Shown here piece after piece: positions 1-11,010 of a stretch of DNA of 64,000 nucleotides (positions are counted from its first letter, which is position 1; each line of letters starts with the position of its first letter). The position numbers and the translations under genes are program-made. A model generated the notes under the pieces. The model made no database searches. It worked only from the letters and a program-made list of their open reading frames with translations, and had not been told where the DNA came from. The stretch comes from Isoetes taiwanensis (lineage: Eukaryota > Streptophyta > Lycopodiopsida > Isoetales > Isoetaceae), in NCBI GenBank assembly GCA_021234155.1, contig JAJEKV010000021.1, positions 20,797,498 through 20,861,497 of the forward strand, read 5' to 3'.

Positions 1-1400
1 AAACCTTAGCATCAAATCAGAGCAATTGCAAGTTACATAATATCTTAAATAATGGCAAGACACTGTAGGCTCAAAAAGTGCAAAAAGAAAACAATTCCAC
101 TGGATAAACACAATATGAATTATGTCAAATATCCCTATGCTGATGCATTTCGTTACATCTTTGGGCAAGCATTATCCTAAAATAGACAAAGGATTGTTGG
201 GCATTTTTTCTGCCAATTCATTGCAAGCCAAAGTGTGGTCTGAAACACCAGTGATTCAGCGGACAGCAGAATATGCATACTTGATGCTTCCAAGATGCAT
301 ACATATAATTTGGTGTGGAGTCATGCTTTCCACAAAATAGTGTTTCAACAGGCCGAGAAATATCAGTAGAAATGTATTTACCTGATAAGGACGATATTGC
401 AATTTCCGAAAATGAGAATCAAGGATAACAAAATTGATCTTCATCATCTGCACATAAATCTCTAAGTAAACAAAGTCAGAGAAATGCATGAGAGATAAAT
501 AGTCGAGTTAAGAGCATATAAGCCAACATGTGAAATATTAAATTGCATGACTACCTACATAAAATTGTATTTATGCCCGACTACTCATAAAGGCTCTAAG
601 ATTACCTATTTTCTCATGATTGGAGCATGCTTTATGTTTTCAATATTTTCAGCACATACTACTATGTGCATTGCTGCAAAGTCCTTTATAACACAGTAAT
701 AACAACAGATAAAGCCTATTGTGTATCAGTATTTTACAATCGACTACTGTGTATCAGCACAAAATAATAGATTTACCATATAGATGTGGGTTCTACAATT
801 CTTATGTAGCCAGACTATTTCTGCAGTATGCCATCAGCATTCAACGCACTGATGCTAATGAGGCCAGCGATTGGCAATGAGGAAATGAGCTGGGTATAGT
901 ATAGCAAATTCGTCAATCCATTGACAACAGAATAGATTGTACCTAATGAATCATTCAGATAATGTAGCCATTCCATAATAGCCAATTTCAGCACATGCCA
1001 CTTTGATGCAAGCTTGAACAATACAAAGCAGTCAAAATAAAATTGCAAATCATGAAGAAGAGCTTACAGAGAAGGGGAAAACTGCCCTGTACCAATGGAT
1101 TGTTTGACAAACAATGGCACCAAAACTTTCCATTTCTAATCTTTGAAAAAGTGGAATGCAATGCCGAATCTGACCTGCTTCAACAATACAAAGAAGGAAG
1201 CTGCAATTATCAAAAGTATTCCTGGTATAATTCTCTTATCAAATACCTTAGATTATTACCTGGAGATGATCCTCAACTAAAGAATAAGCCTAATTTACAC
1301 CAATAAGAAAATCCCCACCAACAGTTTGTTAGCAAAAGGTCAGTATGTATATACAGCAAAGCAAAAGAGAATGGATATATGGTTACCATAAATCAAAAGC
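1..1400. other. AT-rich spacer, no gene recognised
   Basis: Only short open frames without recognisable domains occur here. No tRNA boxes, transposon ends or strong splice-site sets were seen. On the minus strand around 1430-1600 a possible exon-like stretch lies next to a GTACGT donor-like site, but neither its start nor its product could be recognised. Confidence 0.4.
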
Positions 1401-1629
1401 TCAATGTCAAAAGCATAGGTACGTACCTCCAACTTTCTCCAAACTCTCTTCAAATCTGAAAAGCCCAGGATGCTCCAGGAGAAAGAAAGCACTCTTCCAT
1501 CCTAGGATCGGCTTGCTCGAGTCTGTACAGTGCATATCGAGGACAATACCTAGCCGAAATACCTTGGAAATTTTTTTAATCCATGCTCGCATCATGCTGC
1601 ATAACTTACAGTTTTATCTCCACAACTCC

Positions 1630-1885
1630 ATCTACAACCGTGGCAGGCATGCCGACGATCAGCCATCCCAGATAAGAATCCACGAAAAAGGGGATAACCC
1701 ATCGACCCAAAATGCCGATTTCGAAATCATACTACAGCCGAAATGTCCGATTTTTGGAGAACTGGAATCTTTTCCCGGCGGCCAAAACCCTCGAAATCTT
1801 AGGAAATCAAAATAAGAAAAAATTCCAAAAAGTTTTCGGAACCCCGGAAAAACCAAATTTAAACAATAGGATAGTTGCAGCATAT
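1630..1885 (-). repeat. Dispersed repeat, partner of 63080-63345
   Basis: Read on the minus strand, this stretch aligns with the plus strand at 63080-63345. Both contain the run TCCTATTGTTTAAATTTGG, then a GAAAACTTTTTGGA block, a CCGG(A/G)AAA block, CCAAAAATCG and a TCGGCATGC motif near the end. The two copies are clearly related but diverged with small indels. It may be the leader or terminal repeat of a retroelement; no coding part is attached. Confidence 0.6.
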
Positions 1886-1995
1886 CATCCTGCACACCAT
1901 CATTAGTTCAAGAGCAAAAGATCCCAAGGTAATAAGACTTGCAGATCTAGTTTTAAAAGCCCTCTTAGCTATGCTTAAGCTCAGAAGCAACAAAT

Positions 1996-2165
1996 ATTGG
2001 AAGTCCCTACAATGTTAACCATTTTCCAGCAAGCAATACTCTTATCAAATGAATCTGAGGAAGCAATGTTAACCATTTTCCAGCAAGTATTGGAAGTCCC
2101 TATAATGTTAACAATTTTCCAGCAAGCAATACTCTATCAAATACTCTATCAAATGAATCTGAGGT
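1996..2165 (+). repeat. Three-copy tandem repeat
   Basis: The phrase AATGTTAACCATTTTCCAGC occurs three times (about 2012, 2067 and 2106, the last with one change). It is joined by repeated TTGGAAGTCCCTA and TCAAATGAATCTGAGGA blocks. Unit boundaries are shuffled, so this is a local duplication that has been rearranged. A short open frame across it is only a product of the repeat. Confidence 0.8.
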
Positions 2166-3180
2166 TTATTTTCTTAATATCAAAACTAAGAGCAAAGGCC
2201 AAAGCATTTTCAAGCATATTACAACAAAAACCCAGTTATAGAGGTGTAGCATCTGCAAATAGCATTATGAAATCAATAATCCTAAATAGAACCTGATTGT
2301 ATTGCGCTCCAGGGATAACTCCAGTTGACTCATTTATTCATGGCCAGCATAAGCCTCGTTGCCTTCTTAATCTTCCAGGCCATAGCTCTAAAATCTCTGA
2401 ATCCTTGTTGGCAGAATGATCAAACCGACCATGCCGTTGAACAAAATAGAGTGCAAGGAAAACCCTCTTCATAAAAATGTGAAAGCCTGCTCTGTATTTT
2501 AACTTCCAGCTTGCTTGACAGATTGCCAGTGCTCACATCTGCTAATGCCATTAGTTGACGGCTGGTTAGACGAATCCCTAGCCTATGTATATCAGAAACC
2601 TAGAATCCATCTTTCGAAACCCTAGAATCCATCTTAGCTATTCAAATCTTAGCCATTAGTCACAAGATACCCACAAATAAAAAATCCACATTGTATAAGC
2701 TAAAGCTTTAACGTCTCCCAAATTTTCACAATTTACATGCATCTTCATTTCTTCTTCGTATGGATATGCTCCTATCCTTTTAACACTTATGTCTTTTTAT
2801 CGTAGAACCAATTTACCTCTCTGTTCTTTGCAAGTCGCCATCCTTAGCTTTTTTCTTTTTCCAAGTGGTCATAAGACTATAAGAGGTAAAGTATGTCACA
2901 CATGCGCATGCAACAAAGCTTTTGCTTAGGAAGTAGCAAGTGGCAACTTGCATGTAACGAGGATATGCCTTTTCCAAAAATGCAACAAGGCCAATGCAAT
3001 CTCAAATTTAAAGTACCAATATGAAATTTCTCTTTTCCATATGTTAACATTTCTAACAAATAAATGTTTTTGTTATTTTTACTTTAATAAAAAAAAAAAA
3101 AAAAAGAGAGATCATGGGCCAGAAGGACATGCCAAGAAAGAAAAATAGTTGATCATTTAGGAAACGAAAGGCACCGGAAA
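2166..3180. other. Spacer, no gene recognised
   Basis: AT-rich spacer. It contains a 20-bp tandem duplication near 2597-2636 (AACCCTAGAATCCATCTT type) and an A-run near 3090. No coding or RNA feature could be supported. Confidence 0.4.
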
Positions 3181-3184
3181 CATT

Positions 3185-3710
3185 CAACTGACACTGCCTC
3201 AAAGGCTGTAGTGGTTGCATTGCGCCAAGAAAATTAGAAATGAAACTATTTTGGAAATCATAGGACCATGTCGGAGCACGACGACGACTAAATGATCTAA
3301 ATGTTCTAGGTATGTTAAGAACATTTCTACAAAAAGCACTCCAAATGAAAGGCGTCAGAGCACGACGATTAATGTTACAAATAGCTTAGGAGTATCTCAA
3401 CAAAGCACCTAAAATGGAAGCATTGAGTCAAGCCCCTAATGCAATCTCTAAAAACATCCAATACAAAGCATGAGGGAGGGTGGTACGGGAGATTGGGAGA
3501 GGATGAAACAGCTAGGATAGGAGCTCAAGAGAGCACAAATGAGCTAACAAGAGAAAATAAGCATATAAATAGGGCCTATATAGATAGGGATCGCCATCCC
3601 CAAAAATATTGGCACTCCATAAGAGTATTGGCAATATAATCATAGCATTCTTAAGATGGGTCTTATATCAACACATGTATTGGCTGATAGAAAAGGAACC
3701 TATCTAAAAA
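3185..3710 (+). repeat. Diverged dispersed repeat, relative of 61.3-61.95 kb
   Basis: The order of motifs resembles the stretch 61280-61945: GCCTC-AGGCT-TAGTG with a GCGCCAAGAAAA-type block, then an A/G-rich part with ATAAATAGG and a CCATCCCCAA block. It ends in a block at 3648-3705 close to GATGGGTC...GGCTGATAGAA...AGGAA(C/T)CTA. A shorter partial copy of that last block lies near 60794. Diverged, probably the terminal part of an unidentified retroelement. Confidence 0.5.
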
Positions 3711-4083
3711 AAACTAGTAGAAGGGCAGGCTTGGGGCAAAGGCTTGGCTTAATCTTATCAACGAGTATCTGCATATAGTAGCGAAAGTCATTTACCAAAG
3801 AGGACCCAGAAATTGATAAGGAATGTATTCCTATCATTGAAAATTTATTTAATTTAATATTACATAATTTTCTAAGAAAGGAGGAGAAGAGAGCATTTTC
3901 TAGTATCAAATGGAGGTGAAGAAGGGTATGAGCATTATTCTTGTATTGAATGCTCTAAAACATTTCACGAATCACGTATGTAGAGGTAGCTAACATCAGC
4001 TTCCATGAAATTTTGGTAGGCAGAAGAGATATTTTAATTATACAAAAGAATACTTTTGTTGATTACAAACCCTAATTGCAATC

Positions 4084-5456
4084 ATGTGCATTGAGCAACA
4101 TGCTAAAGAAAGACTTCACAAAGCAATAACAACAAAAAATAAAAATTTCTATGAAGAAAATATAGAAAACCAAGATGATTTGGACACCAAGATCAGAAGC
4201 ACAATAGGTGTCCGCCAGGGATGTCCTTTATCCCCGACTTTGTTCGGGATTTTCATTGACGAGTTTGATGATTGGTTGAGAGCAAAATCACTCGCAGGGG
4301 CAAAAATGGGTTCATACCTCATACAACTCCTCCTCTACGCAGATGATGTGGTCTTACTTGCAAGTAGAAAGACCACACTTCAAAAACATTTAGACAATCT
4401 GGAGAGCTTTTGTGAAGAGAAAAAAATGACTGTAAACCTTGCCAAATCCAAAATCATGGTGTTTGGGACGAGAGACCGGCCTGATTTCACCTACAAAGGA
4501 CAGATTTTGGAGACGGTGGACTCTTACAAATACCTTGGTATCGATCTTGCTTCAAACTATAGCTGGAAGAACTGTCTTCAAAGAAGAGTCCTGGGTGGGA
4601 AAGCGGCCTTGTTCAGCATGCTAGCAAAATGCAGTAAGGCCTCCCTCACAGATTGGCATTTGAAGTGTATTTTGTTTAAATCCCTGGTCCAAACCGTAGT
4701 ACTTTATGGTGTTCCCATTTGGGGCCCGGATCTCTCATCTCGGATGTGGGCGCAGGTTGAAAGCATCCTAAAACTGTTCCTAAAGATCGAACTTGGGATC
4801 AAGTCTCAAATTCCCTATGCGTTGATGCTTTCCTGGAAGCGGAAACATTCCCACTTGAAGTGGAGGGTTTATATCAGGCAGTCAATTTCTATAATAGAGT
4901 AATGGAACAGGGACTTGATCGGCTATCTCACGAAGCCATGGTCAATTCCAATTGGCCACGGAATCTGGCGGCGTGGGCCAACAGATGGGGGCTCGATATA
5001 TCCACCTGCCCAAAAGATAAGAGAGAACTCAGAAATATTTTAGAAAAATTGGCAGTGCAAAAGCTATGGGCAGTCCCTGGAAAACGGATGCAAATATACA
5101 AAGCAAAGGTTAACCACATGGAAACTTATACAGGCCAATCTTACTTGGGAGCAAATCTATCCCCAGCTCAAAGAAGATTGATCGCCAGGTATAGAACTGG
5201 GTCTCATAGGCTGGCAATAGAAACAGGTCGTTGGACCAAGATTCCAATTGAAGAACGAAAATGCAATCTCTGTGATACAGGATATGTGGAGGATGAGGAA
5301 CATGTTTTCTTAACATGCCCCGCATACGAAGACATCAGGAACAAATTTGAAATAAGTGCACAGGATTTCTATTCACTACTTACTGTAGCACCAAAAAAAT
5401 TGGGATTGTATATAAGGGCGGTTGACTCACACCGTGCCTTGTTACAAAAATTGTAA
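4084..5456 (+). pseudogene. LINE reverse transcriptase (3' part of ORF2), frameshifted
   Basis: This is the C-terminal half of a non-LTR retrotransposon polyprotein, which in intact elements copies its RNA at a nicked target site. The first frame (4084-4902) shows the RT block GVRQGCPLSPTLF, the catalytic YADD box near 4336-4347 (LLLYADDVVLLAS) and the following thumb region. It moves into another frame near 4826-4835, where a 198-residue frame (4860-5456) carries a C-x2-C...H-x4-C zinc knuckle (CNLC...EEHVFLTC) near its end. The endonuclease and the first RT blocks are missing, and a TGA lies in frame at 4060, so the copy is 5'-truncated and dead. The family call is firm. The exact LINE clade is not decided, though the TAA-repeat tail recalls I/Jockey-like elements. 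Confidence 0.9.
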
Positions 5457-5510
5457 CTGGTTTTGTTCATGTGCTCCATAGCCTCTCAAGGCTCAAGTGA
5501 GCATTAGACA

Positions 5511-5528
5511 TAATAATAATAATAATAA
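5511..5528 (+). repeat. (TAA)n tail of the LINE copy
   Basis: Six TAA units followed by A-rich sequence lie about 55 bp after the stop codon of the LINE frame. Simple TAA tails mark the 3' ends of some LINE groups, so this is taken as the element's 3' end. Confidence 0.7.
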
Positions 5529-5592
5529 AAACCCCATGGCTATTTTTTTTTTCCTAGTGGAATTTGACAAAAAGCTCTAATTATGATTCTTA

Positions 5593-6035
5593 CCAGAGAG
5601 ATTTCCCAAGAGATTCAATAAAATTTTAATGTTGTGCTTCTATGATGCCGTTGGAAATTCCAAAAAAACAAAGCACAACATGCAAAGGAATCAAGGTATA
5701 TGGTTAGATCAAGATTTGACTGCTCATCAATTAGAATTGCACAGAAAAGAATGGCAAAAAGTAAAGGAACATAGAGAACAGGAATTGCGAGCTTTCCTTC
5801 GAAACAATGCTGCAGTTCTCATTAACTGGGCTTATAACCCAAGGAAATAGGAAATTGCGATCTTCTGGATAGGCATGTGGAATATTGAAGGATTCAGAGA
5901 AACTAAGGCTATAAATGCGGATGGTTTCTTTCAAAAAATAGACATGTTGTTGCTAGTGGAAACATAGGTTCATGAATCCACTATTGTACCAATACTGAAA
6001 GTGTTTGATAGAAGGGACGCTAGCTTGCTATGTTA
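5593..6035 (+). pseudogene. Second LINE fragment: end of ORF1 plus start of the APE endonuclease
   Basis: One frame, broken by stops at 5848 and near 5968, reads first a charged ORF1 C-terminus (GIWLDQDLTAHQLELHRKEW, then KVKEHREQELRAF). It continues directly into the start of an exonuclease-endonuclease-phosphatase domain: WNIEGFRETKA, then DMLLLVET. In this family the glutamate of the VET motif is a metal ligand. The residue after VET, usually a tryptophan, is a TAG stop here. The fragment is lost after about 6035. It lies about 65 bp after the tail of the neighbouring RT fragment and in the same direction. The two may therefore be pieces of one family inserted head to tail, or one element rearranged. 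Confidence 0.75.
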
Positions 6036-6039
6036 AACA

Positions 6040-7060
6040 AGATGCTGCGCATGAGGGTTGCCTCCATGGCCGGAGGGTGAAGTGGCTTAAATCATAGTTC
6101 AAAGTCATGTTTTGATAATCAATTCAAATTGCTACTTCTAGACAATAGAATACTTGATACCATGACTTTATGGAAATTGGCTTGAAGAAATCTTTGGTGC
6201 TCGGCATGACACAAGTATTGCAAAAGCATAAGGACATGTCTAATAGAGCAAAGAATGGAAATACATGTTTTGTCGGCATAGAAATGAGAGAACTCCTTGA
6301 AGATTTCTTATCGGTTCATTTAACATAGCATAAGGCATGCTACAATGTATATTGAGACATGCTATTATGGATATCACTTGGTTTCATATTTGTTCCTTTG
6401 GTTTGCTATTAGGACTATATTGATTTGACGTTGTAGCCAACATTTTACTTTCACAAGTTATTAGTGACATGTCGCTTCAACTTTTAGCTTCTCTAATTAT
6501 ACCATCTTTATTGAGTCTTGTATGCATTTAAGAAATAAGGTTTGGCTTGCTATGATGGATATATCGTGGCTTCTTGTCATGGATATCACTTGATATTTGT
6601 GCCTTAATATTTGATTTGCTATTTTGTTTGGCCTATAGCTAACGTTTGGCTTGATAATTGAGTACATATTAGATTGTTGAACACAATGTCTATATATGCA
6701 TTTTGACTAAATCTTAAGGTTTGAAGGAGGTTAGATGAAAATATTTAGAAATATCTAGGTACAAAATGAAAAGTTTGAAATCTGGCAAAGAGTTGACCCA
6801 TAATTTTCTCCTTCCAGTAACAAAATGTGTATATGATCTATATCAAGTGCAATGCTAGATTTCTTTAGTCTCCAACAAAAAGAGTACACTTTAAGATGAC
6901 TGCTACTGTGCATAAAAGTTTAAGAACTTTTATGCTCTAAACGTGAACTTAGAGCAGAAGTAATGCTTTCGGAGTACTTTCATAATGCGAAGCCACAAAG
7001 ATCTGAATTATCTGCATATGAACTGAACACATTCATAGTTGACCTCTTGCTATGATATTC
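6040..7060. other. Spacer, no gene recognised
   Basis: AT-rich DNA with scattered short echoes such as GGATATCACTTG near 6369 and 6583. They suggest old internal duplication. No coding feature could be supported. Confidence 0.4.
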
Positions 7061-7064
7061 CCTA

Positions 7065-7915
7065 AATGAGGTGCACCCTGGACTACCACAATCGTCGGAT
7101 TCGTCGATCATACGTCCCAGATCGTATTTTGGGGCATCTGGGCACCTCTTGTTTCGCTTAGTCATTTATGATTGGAGGCGCCTATGATTTTTAAATGTGA
7201 AATACGATTTCGCCTTAGGTTTTGAGGGAATATTGAACCTCTATACGGCTTTGCCTAAGATTTTCGAATATGAAATACGGGGCTCGAACCTCTATCAAAA
7301 TAACTCAATGTCCTAATAAGACTACTTTTACCAATATATCAGTGTGCTAATATGATATGTTGAATCTATGTTTTTTTTTATAACAACCCATTCAATTATT
7401 TTAGGGATATATGGTCTATGGTTTCAGGAATTGTTTTTTTTATATTGGAACCCCCCTGTTATTTTGCTACAAATTCTAAACGAGATGCACCCTGGACTAC
7501 CACAGTCATCGGATTCGTCGATCCTACGTCCCAGATCGTATTTTGAGGCATCTGGGCACCTCTCTTTTCGCTTATCGTCATTTATGATTGGAGGCGCCTA
7601 TGATTTTGAAATGTGAAATACGATTTCGCCTAAGGTTTTGAGGGAATATCGAACCTCTATACGACTTTGCCTAAGATTTTAGAATATGAAATACGGGGCC
7701 TCGAACCTCTATCAAAATAACTCAATGTCCTAATAAGACTGCTTTAACCAATACATCCAGTGTGCTAACGTGATTATTTTTTAATCTTGAATCTATGATT
7801 TTTTTTATAACAACTCATTCAATTGTTTTAGGGATATATGGTCTATGGTTTCAGGAATTATTTTTTTTTACATCCATATCGGATCCCCTTGGAATCCCCT
7901 GTTATTTTGCTACAT
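7065..7915 (-). repeat. 414-bp tandem duplication with tRNA-like promoter boxes
   Basis: Two head-to-tail copies have a period of 414 bp: the landmark GCACCCTGGACTACCACA lies at about 7073 and 7487. Both share the blocks GGAGGCGCCTATGATTTT, AATACGATTTCGCCT and ATGGTCTATGGTTTCAGGAATT, and differ by scattered substitutions and small indels. On the minus strand each copy reads like a tRNA gene body: an A-box-like TGTATTGGTTAAAGC (near 7752-7766) about 50 bp before a B-box-like GAGGTTCGAGGCCCC (near 7700). This suggests a tRNA-derived SINE or an element with an internal pol III promoter. The duplication is certain; the tRNA link is an inference. Confidence 0.75.
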
Positions 7916-9440
7916 ATTGTTGTTGCCTGCAAAAAAACCAAAATTGGAAGTCTACTATATAGCAAGATGCTAAAATATATGGACTCTAGAATCTCTAAGA
8001 CATAAACTTATAAGTGACCACCAATAGGATTTACAAATCTCAGCAAAAAATAACTGAAACTTATCATTATGAATAGAAGACGACATGCAGTACACAGACG
8101 TCATAAGACTCAATGCCTAAGCTTCAAATATTGCCCATATGCTTCTTTAGGAGGAGAGATAGATTCACAATGTCAGATCTGTGACATGGAAAAAAAGAAA
8201 AAGAAACTGCTAAACATTCTAAGGTATGGTCTAGATTAAGCTTTCAAAGCTTTTACTGAAGACCTTGATAACGGAAAAAGAAGCAAGAAATTTGCCTGCA
8301 CCTGTAGTAATCGAGTGTCCTTGAATAATTGCACAATGGCAAATATGGCTGCAGCTTGTGGAAAATATAATTGCTACTTGTATCACAAGTGAAATTGCAA
8401 AGTAGAGGACATAATAATGCCATATAATATGATGGAGAATTTGGCAAATCAGAACACAAGATTTAAGCAACTAGCATTCCTTGATCTTGAGAACAAAAAA
8501 TACCTGCATCATCAATTTGTGCAAGGCTTGGTGCTTAGAATAAGATACAACATGCATAAATTTAAAACTCATATGACATTCACAGACCGTGCTACACATT
8601 GAAAACACCAATGACTATTTTGTGAGCAAAACCCCATTGTTCTGATATGCGAAAGTCCGCCTTTAATTATCACATGTTTGCAGAGCACCCAATTGAATAT
8701 CTTGCCAAAGAAATAGCTAGCCTTTTGATCCACAGGGGGCTACAGTTGGTTTGGTTTCCTCACTAAGTTGGATCTACAAACAACAAACAACTCTCATACC
8801 TACCCTCAGGGTTTAGAAAAACTGCTAATAGATAGTGAAAGACAATATGTTTGGCAATGGGAATGGGCAGAAAGAAGATAAGTCACTCTTTGTACGACCA
8901 TAAGAGTTAAACATATGAGCATAACAAATCATAAGTTGTAGAAAATAGAAATCGAAGTTGGCTTTAGCTCCAAATGATCAGCTAAGTCAGAGGCAATCGC
9001 AAACTTCCAGCCAAGATTGATTCAGAATAATGGGGCCAGAGAGATGGTCCTACAAGAATCGCCCCAACAAAAACATGGTTGGAAGCTCTTTCTATCGATC
9101 AAATGGCAGAGGTAGCAAACAGAATCCAATCTCATCTTATTGATCAAACGGATCAATCAAAACATAATGAAGACCGAAAATTGATTTAGGCTTGGAACTA
9201 CGGCTAAAGTGAACCCTTAATGGGCGAGATAGTTTGGATATGATTCTAGAAAAGGTAGAAGCAACCGAGATCCAGCAGGAATGGGCAAATCAGGATGAAA
9301 CTCATCAGAACAGGGAAAGGAAAGAACGAGACCTGGTGCAAGGCAAAGAGAAGAGCAAATGGAAGCAAATGAGACAAAACAGAAAGAAAATGGGAAAGAG
9401 AAATCGATCACAAAGGACTGGAAGAAATTAGATACTTACA
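7916..9440. other. Spacer, no gene recognised
   Basis: No protein family, splice pattern or repeat of note was recognised. Short open frames on both strands lack support. Confidence 0.35.
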
Positions 9441-9444
9441 ATGC

Positions 9445-9661
9445 AATCAAAACTAACCGAACTAGACGAGTCTTTACAAGGAACCTCAAACTGACCGACC
9501 GAAGCAGACGAAGGAGCTTCACTTAGAGCCACAACTGTGTGAATGATCTCATGATTCCCATCGCATCTGTTGAACCCGTAAGCACAGGGCCCAGCATCAG
9601 ATTGGAGCTTCGATCTGCCCTGCCAGTTATCCAGTTGGAACATCCACAATCCAGAACGCAC
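9445..9661 (-). CDS. Possible exon of an unrecognised gene
   Basis: An open stretch on the minus strand of about 72 codons ends in ...SSVSFDCI directly before a strong donor-like GTAAGTATC (about 9436-9444). Nothing in the peptide is recognised; it is serine-rich towards the end. It begins about 25 bp after the conserved end of the hairpin element at 9690-9787, in the same orientation. All three hairpin elements in the window stand in front of coding-like DNA, which is one reason to record this exon. No downstream partner exon was found, so it may be chance. Confidence 0.25.
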
Positions 9662-9685
9662 GAGACCGCCAGTTTACAGGGAACA

Positions 9686-9795
9686 ATGGGTTTGGAGCAG
9701 TCACTAGCATATCCTAGGTATATTCCAACACATACCTAGGATATACCACAAACCCACATAAGCGAGGGTTTGCCCCCCTAGGGGCAACCCAAAAA
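9686..9795 (-). repeat. Structured dispersed element, copy A
   Basis: Read on the minus strand, it starts with GGGTTGCCCCTAGGGGGGCAA (TTGCCCC/GGGGCAA palindrome, 9770-9787). It then has a GCTTATGTGGG block and an inverted repeat whose arms ATATCCTAGGTAT (9710-9722) and ATACCTAGGATAT (9732-9744) pair perfectly over 13 bp around a 9-nt loop. The end block is GCTCCAAAC. The same order of parts recurs at 37421-37530 and 58093-58200. No known element is assigned. Confidence 0.75.
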
Positions 9796-10020
9796 CATGC
9801 AAATACACCCTAGGTGCACAATACCTTGTTAAGAATGGTTTTCTTTCAAGAGCTTATCAATAAAGAACAATCCCTACTCATAGATAGATTTAAAGCATAT
9901 GACTAGGAAAAAAGTACAAAGGTTATTACCCTTGGACCATTTTATCTCTTGTACGCCAAAATATTGGGGAGTTTAGAGAACTTCTTTATACTACCACATT
10001 AATTAACCTTGAAACAATCT

Positions 10021-10275
10021 TGCATATGGGGTAGATAACGCCCTGGCCAGAGGGCATTATAAAATTCAAGGACAATATGACCATGGCCAAAATGGCTCGG
10101 GCGTGCCCCGAGAATTTTATTCCCATTAACGCCCGAGGGCCAGGGCATTATCTCCCTTAGCACCTTGCTCCGAGGGTGTTATGAGTCTTCGTGATAACGC
10201 CCTAGGGCGTTATGAGCCTTCATGATAATGTCATGGGGCGTTATGACTGTTTTAGGCATGAAAACCCAAGGAGCA
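10021..10275. repeat. GC-rich palindrome island
   Basis: This short island differs in composition from its AT-rich surroundings. A 20-bp perfect palindrome, ATAACGCCCTAGGGCGTTAT, lies at 10194-10213. A larger imperfect fold-back pairs GATAACGCCCTGGCC...AAATTC (from about 10028) with GAATTTTAT...GGCCAGGGCATTATC (ending near 10152). The motif (G)TTA(T/C)G(C/A)CC is reused at least six times. It could be an end of a fold-back transposon or a regulatory cluster; no match is known to me. Confidence 0.7.
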
Positions 10276-10335
10276 GGGTGTTAAGGATCAATATAAATTA
10301 TAATGCTAGTCACTATGTTTTGTATAGCATGGTAC

Positions 10336-10427
10336 GTAGGGCACATTTAGATTAGTACTAACTAGAACTTTAACTTTCATGGGGCACATTTAGGTTAGTA
10401 CTAACTAGAACTTTGACTTTCATGGTT
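10336..10427 (+). repeat. 43-bp tandem duplication
   Basis: Two copies of a GGGCACATTTAG(A/G)TTAGTAC block followed by TAACTAGAACTTT(A/G)ACTTTCATGG stand head to tail with a period of 43 bp. They differ at very few positions, so the duplication is young. Confidence 0.9.
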
Positions 10428-10567
10428 CATTTTCTTGAATTCCATAAGAAAATTCCACTATACTCAAAAGGAGTTTCAGAGATGATATATAAGGATTTGT
10501 TGTATAGAATATAAAATTAAAGCTATTGTGATTGTAATATTTTTTAAGTTCAAAATGCTTTTTTTTT

Positions 10568-11010
10568 GCAGTTTCATACTCAAGCTAGGAAGTTAGGCTT
10601 CTAGATTTGTTGAGGCTATGATAGGTAGTTCGGCTATTATCACAAAGCAGAGCTCAATGAAATTTAATCAGGAATATAGCAAGTGTTACTTATCTCCTTG
10701 ACAAGCTATTTGTGTCCACGACAACCTAGCAATCATCCTTCTTATTTCGTAATCCCGAAATAATTACAAAAAATGTCTTTGGATAATTCAAACTTATTTG
10801 CAACAAGTCGATTTGCGTACTTGAGCAATCTCCACAAAAACACATGCCTTTTCTTTTTTTCTGCTGCTCTGGTCTCGCTTGCAGCAATTGTCGCTATGTT
10901 GCCAAGTCGACTTCAATTCCAGAAACCAATCTAACATTGAAATCATATGATTTTCCATCATGCATAAAGACTTTTACTCTATTAAGATAATCCAAATATG
11001 TCTTTGTGAA
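10568..11010 (-). repeat. Duplicated block, first copy (partner 12719-13146)
   Basis: It matches 12719-13146 in direct orientation, from a TTTCATACTCAAGCTAGGAAG start to an AAGATAATCCAAATATG end, with indels in the middle. On the minus strand both copies keep the peptide-like run GKSYDFN(V/I)R(L/V)VSGIEVDL, in which several changes are conservative. That may be an old coding exon or an element frame. Product unknown. Confidence 0.75.

Noticed and set aside
1345-1815. 156-codon plus-strand frame
   Set aside because: It overlaps the minus-strand dispersed repeat, has no recognised domain and no splice or promoter support.
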